From Faecalibacterium prausnitzii (lineage in GTDB: Bacteria > Bacillota > Clostridia > Oscillospirales > Ruminococcaceae): 64,000 nt of DNA. The stretch lies in assembly GCF_019967995.1 (NCBI RefSeq), contig NZ_CP065377.1, positions 2,046,001-2,110,000 on the forward strand. The letters are read 5' to 3'. The notes under the pieces were generated by a model. The model saw only the letters and a program-made list of their open reading frames with translations. It searched no databases and was not told the DNA's origin. The position numbers and the translations under genes are program-made. This document shows positions 58,673 through 64,000 of this stretch, piece by piece (positions within the stretch are counted from its first letter, which is position 1; each line of letters begins with the position of its first letter).

Positions 58673-59011
58673 TTATCTTGTGTGCACAGCCTGTTGAATG
58701 GAATTTTCCACAAAGCTGTTCAGGCTCATATTGTGTGCCGCAGCAAAGATCACGGCCTGCTTGTGCAGCTCCGGCGAGATGCGGACATTGAAGCTGCCCT
58801 TATACGCCCGCTCCGGTTCCTTGTGGGTCTCTTCGCACAGAGTCAGGTAATCATCGACGGCATTGTGGAAATCGCAGACCAGCTCCGCCGCTGTGGTCCC
58901 CTCATAGGAGAGCAGCGCACGGATGCCCATGACTTTTCCGTAAAAGAGGCCGTCTTCTTCCGAGAATTCCACGCTTCCCACATAGCCTTTGTATTCCATC
59001 GTGTTATTCAT
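58673..59011 (-). CDS. hicB: HicB-type antitoxin
   Basis: A 112-residue antitoxin. The N-terminal half is the HicB fold (YKGYVGSVEFSEEDGLFYGK to VDDYLTLCEE, cited in part). The C-terminal half is a ribbon-helix-helix DNA-binding domain (FNVRISPELHKQAVIFA and SLNSFVENSIQQAV). Its start overlaps the hicA stop in an ATGA. The pair would repress its own promoter at 59285-59312. Confidence 0.9.
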   Translation of the reverse strand: MNNTMEYKGYVGSVEFSEEDGLFYGKVMGIRALLSYEGTTAAELVCDFHNAVDDYLTLCEETHKEPERAYKGSFNVRISPELHKQAVIFAAAHNMSLNSFVENSIQQAVHTR

Positions 59012-59262
59012 AGAAGTCCCTCCTGTTCCAAAATCTGGATGAGCTGCTTCACCTGATATTCCAGCAGCTCTTTTCTGGGGTGGGGTCGGTGCATCATGAT
59101 GGGCGGATGTTCCTCAGATACGAACATGATCCGGGACCCGCTGGTCCGGCCTTTGTTGGAGCGCTCATAGGCGAAATACCGCAGCAGGCTTTCCGCATCA
59201 TCAAATGTGAATGTCTTCGGTTTCGATTTCAGGCGTTCGATCAGCTTTTCCTTCTGACCCAT
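59008..59262 (-). CDS. hicA: HicA-type mRNA interferase toxin
   Basis: An 84-residue toxin of the larger HicA type. The dsRBD-like fold is suggested by FTFDDAESLLRYFAYERSNKG, the GSRIMFV strand and the family's C-terminal HRPHPRKELLEYQVKQL with the expected active-site His. It would cut mRNA when free of HicB. The toxin gene precedes the antitoxin gene, as is usual for hicAB. Confidence 0.88.
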   Translation of the reverse strand: MGQKEKLIERLKSKPKTFTFDDAESLLRYFAYERSNKGRTSGSRIMFVSEEHPPIMMHRPHPRKELLEYQVKQLIQILEQEGLL

Positions 59263-59284
59263 TGTACATTCACTCCCTGCTTAT

Positions 59285-59312
59285 AGTATACCACGATCGG
59301 AGAGAAATGCAA
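59285..59312 (-). promoter_or_regulatory. hicAB promoter
   Basis: Minus strand TTGCAT (59307-59312), 16 bp, TATACT (59285-59290) with TGG in front, 22 bp upstream of hicA. Confidence 0.7.
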
Positions 59313-59339
59313 CTAAAAGCAGTTGCATTCTTCTACAGA

Positions 59340-62183
<2,844 letters not shown>

Positions 62184-62250
62184 TCTTACACCTCATCTAT
62201 TGAAATCTGGGCGGAGACCGCCCGGCAGGGGGAGTTCATCATACAGTTAT

Positions 62251-62279
62251 ATGATACACCAAAGCAGAAAACCCGTCAA
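62251..62279 (-). promoter_or_regulatory. secA promoter
   Basis: Minus strand TTGACG (62274-62279), 17 bp, TATCAT (62251-62256), about 70 bp before the start codon. Confidence 0.7.
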
Positions 62280-62349
62280 ACCCACAGGCTCCGTTTTGGG
62301 CCATTTTCCAATGAATTTTCTGTAAAATCAACAAAAAGGCCGCTGAAAA

Positions 62350-62471
62350 CTCCCTTCGTCATCGCTGGCGCGATGCCACCTCCCTCAACGAGGGAGGCTT
62401 TCACAGCGTTCCGGCACGTCAAGGCTCCCTCTTGGAGGGAGCTGGCACGGCGAAGCCGTGACTGAAGGAGT
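62350..62471. repeat. MITE-like repeat, copy 13
   Basis: Inverted ends ACTCCCTTCGTC and GTGACTGAAGGAGT with stems CCTCCCTC-aac-GAGGGAGG and GGCTCCCTC-ttg-GAGGGAGC. It belongs to the CTCCCTC subfamily with copy 3. Confidence 0.82.
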
Positions 62472-62487
62472 ATCCAGCAGCCTTTTA

Positions 62488-63393
62488 TTACAACAGCACA
62501 GCCCCCGAATGCGGCAGGCCGTTGGCCCAGAGGGAGCGCAGGCGCTGGGGCAGCGCGTAGAAGTTGCCGCCTGTGTACACCCATGCCCCGACGGTGCAGA
62601 GCGCGGCCAGCACGGCCAGCACCAGCAAAACCACCAGCACCCGCCGGGCGCGGCGGGGCCTGCGGGCAGGCGGGGCCGCTTCCGGCTGGGCCGTTCGGGC
62701 GGCCTTGCGGGCAGGCAGAAAGCCGGTGCCTGCGGCCTGCGGCAGGTCGCAGGCTGCGCGGCGGATCATGTCCAGCAGCCAGAGGGCAGGCCTGTCCGCC
62801 AGCGGGACCGTGCGCAGCCAGCAGCCTTTTTTGCAGCTGAGCACCAGCACGCAGTCCCCTTCCCGCTCGGCGCACCCGGCGGCAAGGTCACAGCCCACCA
62901 CCCGGCGGGCCGCCTGCGCTTTTGCCAGCGCACGGCGCACCGGGTCGGTGGTGTCGGCGGGCAGATGCGCTGCCGCCTGCTGCTCGATCTTTGCACCGGT
63001 CTTGGGGTGGGCATAGCTCAGCGCCCCAAAGTCAAAGACCCGTTCCGCCCCGGCGATGGTCTCCAGTCGGGCCTCCAGAAGGGTCCCGGCGGCAGCATCC
63101 GAACAGATGAGGAGTCGGTCATGCCGTTCCAGTTCCTGCACGGCGGCCTCGGCCAGCGTGGTCTCCCCGGCCCCGTACAGGTCGGCGGAAAACTTCTCCC
63201 GCAGCGCCTGCGCGGCCTTTTTCAGGCCCGCCGGGTTCTGGGCCGAAAGTGCCACCAGAGTCTCCGCGCCCCGGCTCTTCCAGCGGGCCTCCGCCTTCCA
63301 CTGGGGCGAAAACCCGCCCGCAGCCTCTTTCACGGCGTCGTCCGGCACTCCGAACAGCCGCAGCACACATTCGGCCTTCTTCTCCTCTGTCAA
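62488..63393 (-). CDS. membrane-anchored protein of unknown function
   Basis: A 301-residue protein. About 245 residues of a soluble, presumably cytoplasmic, part are followed by a strongly basic stretch (ARRPRRARRV), one membrane helix (VLVVLLVLAVLAALCTVGAWVY) and a 28-residue extracytoplasmic tail. The N-terminal part (DRLLICSDAAAGTLLEARLE) has a faint resemblance to nucleotide-binding folds, but nothing secure. The start is a TTG with a GGGGTGAG upstream. It lies 19 bp behind the cinA-like gene and is likely cotranscribed with it. Confidence 0.7.
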   Translation of the reverse strand: MTEEKKAECVLRLFGVPDDAVKEAAGGFSPQWKAEARWKSRGAETLVALSAQNPAGLKKAAQALREKFSADLYGAGETTLAEAAVQELERHDRLLICSDAAAGTLLEARLETIAGAERVFDFGALSYAHPKTGAKIEQQAAAHLPADTTDPVRRALAKAQAARRVVGCDLAAGCAEREGDCVLVLSCKKGCWLRTVPLADRPALWLLDMIRRAACDLPQAAGTGFLPARKAARTAQPEAAPPARRPRRARRVLVVLLVLAVLAALCTVGAWVYTGGNFYALPQRLRSLWANGLPHSGAVLL

Positions 63394-63412
63394 TGCTACT
63401 CACCCCTGCGTG

Positions 63413-64000
63413 TTATTCGCTCAAGAATGCCGCGTCCAGCGCATCGAGCACGGCCGTGTCGTGCTGCTGGGCTGCGGTCAGGGGCTTTGTGCCTGCGGGG
63501 GTCCTGCCCTGCGCCAGACGCAGCACCAGTTCCAGTGCAGCCTGCGCAGCGCGGGCGCGGACCAGCGCACGGTCCGGGCGGGAGACGAAGAGCTTCTTCA
63601 CATACACGGTCCCGCCGCGGGCCGCACCCAGATAGACGGTGCCCACCGGGCGGACGGCATCGCCGCCGGTGGGGCCTGCTACGCCGGTCACGCTGACGGC
63701 GATGTCCGAGCCGGACGCCTTCGCCGCGCCCAGCGCCATCTGCGCGGCCACCGGGGCCGACACCACATTGTATCGTGCGATGACGTCCGGGTCCACGCCG
63801 ACGAGCTTCGCCTTCGCCTGCTCCCAATAGGTCACAAAGCCGTAGCCGAACACCTCGCTGGAGCCTGACACTGCGGTGACGCGCTCTGCGATCATGCCGC
63901 CGGTGCAGCTCTCGGCGGTGGAGACGGTGAGCCCCTTTTCCTTCAGGGTGCGCACCACCGTTTCTTCCAGCCCGGCCACATCCTCATCATACACCGCATC
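63413..64000 (-). CDS. cinA: CinA family protein, C-terminal part (runs off the window)
   Basis: The visible 195 residues are the CinA C-terminal amidase domain, which deamidates nicotinamide mononucleotide. STAESCTGGMIAERVT near the start holds the catalytic Ser, and SVTGVAGPTGG and KLFVSRPD follow. The reading frame stays open up to the last base of the window: the codons GAT-GCG-GTG-TAT-GAT before the domain match the linker of full-length CinA. So the gene very probably continues upstream with the MoaB/COG1058 domain. The GTG at 63994 is not taken as the true start. Confidence 0.88.
   Translation of the reverse strand, partial: DAVYDEDVAGLEETVVRTLKEKGLTVSTAESCTGGMIAERVTAVSGSSEVFGYGFVTYWEQAKAKLVGVDPDVIARYNVVSAPVAAQMALGAAKASGSDIAVSVTGVAGPTGGDAVRPVGTVYLGAARGGTVYVKKLFVSRPDRALVRARAAQAALELVLRLAQGRTPAGTKPLTAAQQHDTAVLDALDAAFLSE

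Larger units (their letters stand above)
62184..62487. other. 304-bp intergenic region with secA promoter and repeat
   Basis: The gap holds the secA promoter (62251-62279), a short AT-rich stretch and MITE-like copy 13. I see no frame or RNA gene besides these. Confidence 0.5.

Noticed and set aside
62458..63696. A 412-residue plus-strand frame opposite the anchored protein and cinA
   Set aside because: Arg/Pro/Gly-rich composition typical of antisense reading; no ribosome binding site or motif.

Overview
The window is a GC-rich, gene-dense stretch of a Firmicutes chromosome. It most likely comes from Faecalibacterium or a close Oscillospiraceae relative. Four things point there: strong GGAGG ribosome binding sites with some TTG and GTG starts; promoters of the form TTGACA-17-TATACT; a class III preQ1 riboswitch in front of queT; and a gene mix of split purine biosynthesis, FtsEX with an M23 hydrolase, monomeric [FeFe] hydrogenase and HicAB. 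There are no rRNAs, CRISPR arrays, phage modules or complete insertion sequences. Assignment to a genus is inference; no search was run.

Layout. 1-8.5 kb: a small tandem-repeat protein, then a minus-strand surface-polysaccharide block (dTDP-rhamnose genes rmlA-rmlD-rmlB without rmlC, and two GT2 glycosyltransferase genes) and a SpoIID/LytB-like gene. 8.6-9.5 kb: tRNA-Tyr and tRNA-Thr, with two 106-nt copies of a structured element that ends like a tRNA 3' end. 9.6-15.1 kb: ftsE-ftsX-M23 hydrolase-small membrane protein-S41 protease, then rsmA. 15.2-17.3 kb: a CdaR/PucR-type regulator and rsuA. 17.4-30.6 kb: a minus-strand purine cluster purE-F-M-N-O-H-D-L-B, preceded by a candidate 6S RNA. 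It uses a stand-alone AICAR formyltransferase plus an archaeal-type IMP cyclohydrolase instead of bifunctional PurH; purC and purK are not here. 31-36 kb: ybaK, a DAHP synthase gene behind a double palindromic operator, apbE, an ArsC-like protein and a ferredoxin. 36.4-40 kb: polA and tsaD. 40.2-48.8 kb: an Rpn-type nuclease remnant, tRNA-Ala, plsY, der, a DUF512 radical SAM gene, rpmF with DUF177, pgi and a D,D-carboxypeptidase. 49.2-57.3 kb (mostly plus): mtaB, a [FeFe] hydrogenase-like protein with a structured leader, a secreted protein, pdxK-trmL-degV, riboswitch-queT and an AT-rich peptidase E gene. 57.4-64 kb (minus): M20 amidohydrolase, hicAB, secA, an anchored hypothetical protein and a cinA gene that runs off the window.

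At least 13 intergenic copies of a palindromic, MITE-like element (ends CCTCTC[A/C]GTC ... GAC[T/G]GAGAGG) are scattered through the window, including inside the purine cluster. The most unusual non-coding features are this family, the tRNA-tail elements beside tRNA-Tyr, the hydrogenase leader with mutually exclusive stems, and the paired operators in front of the DAHP synthase gene.
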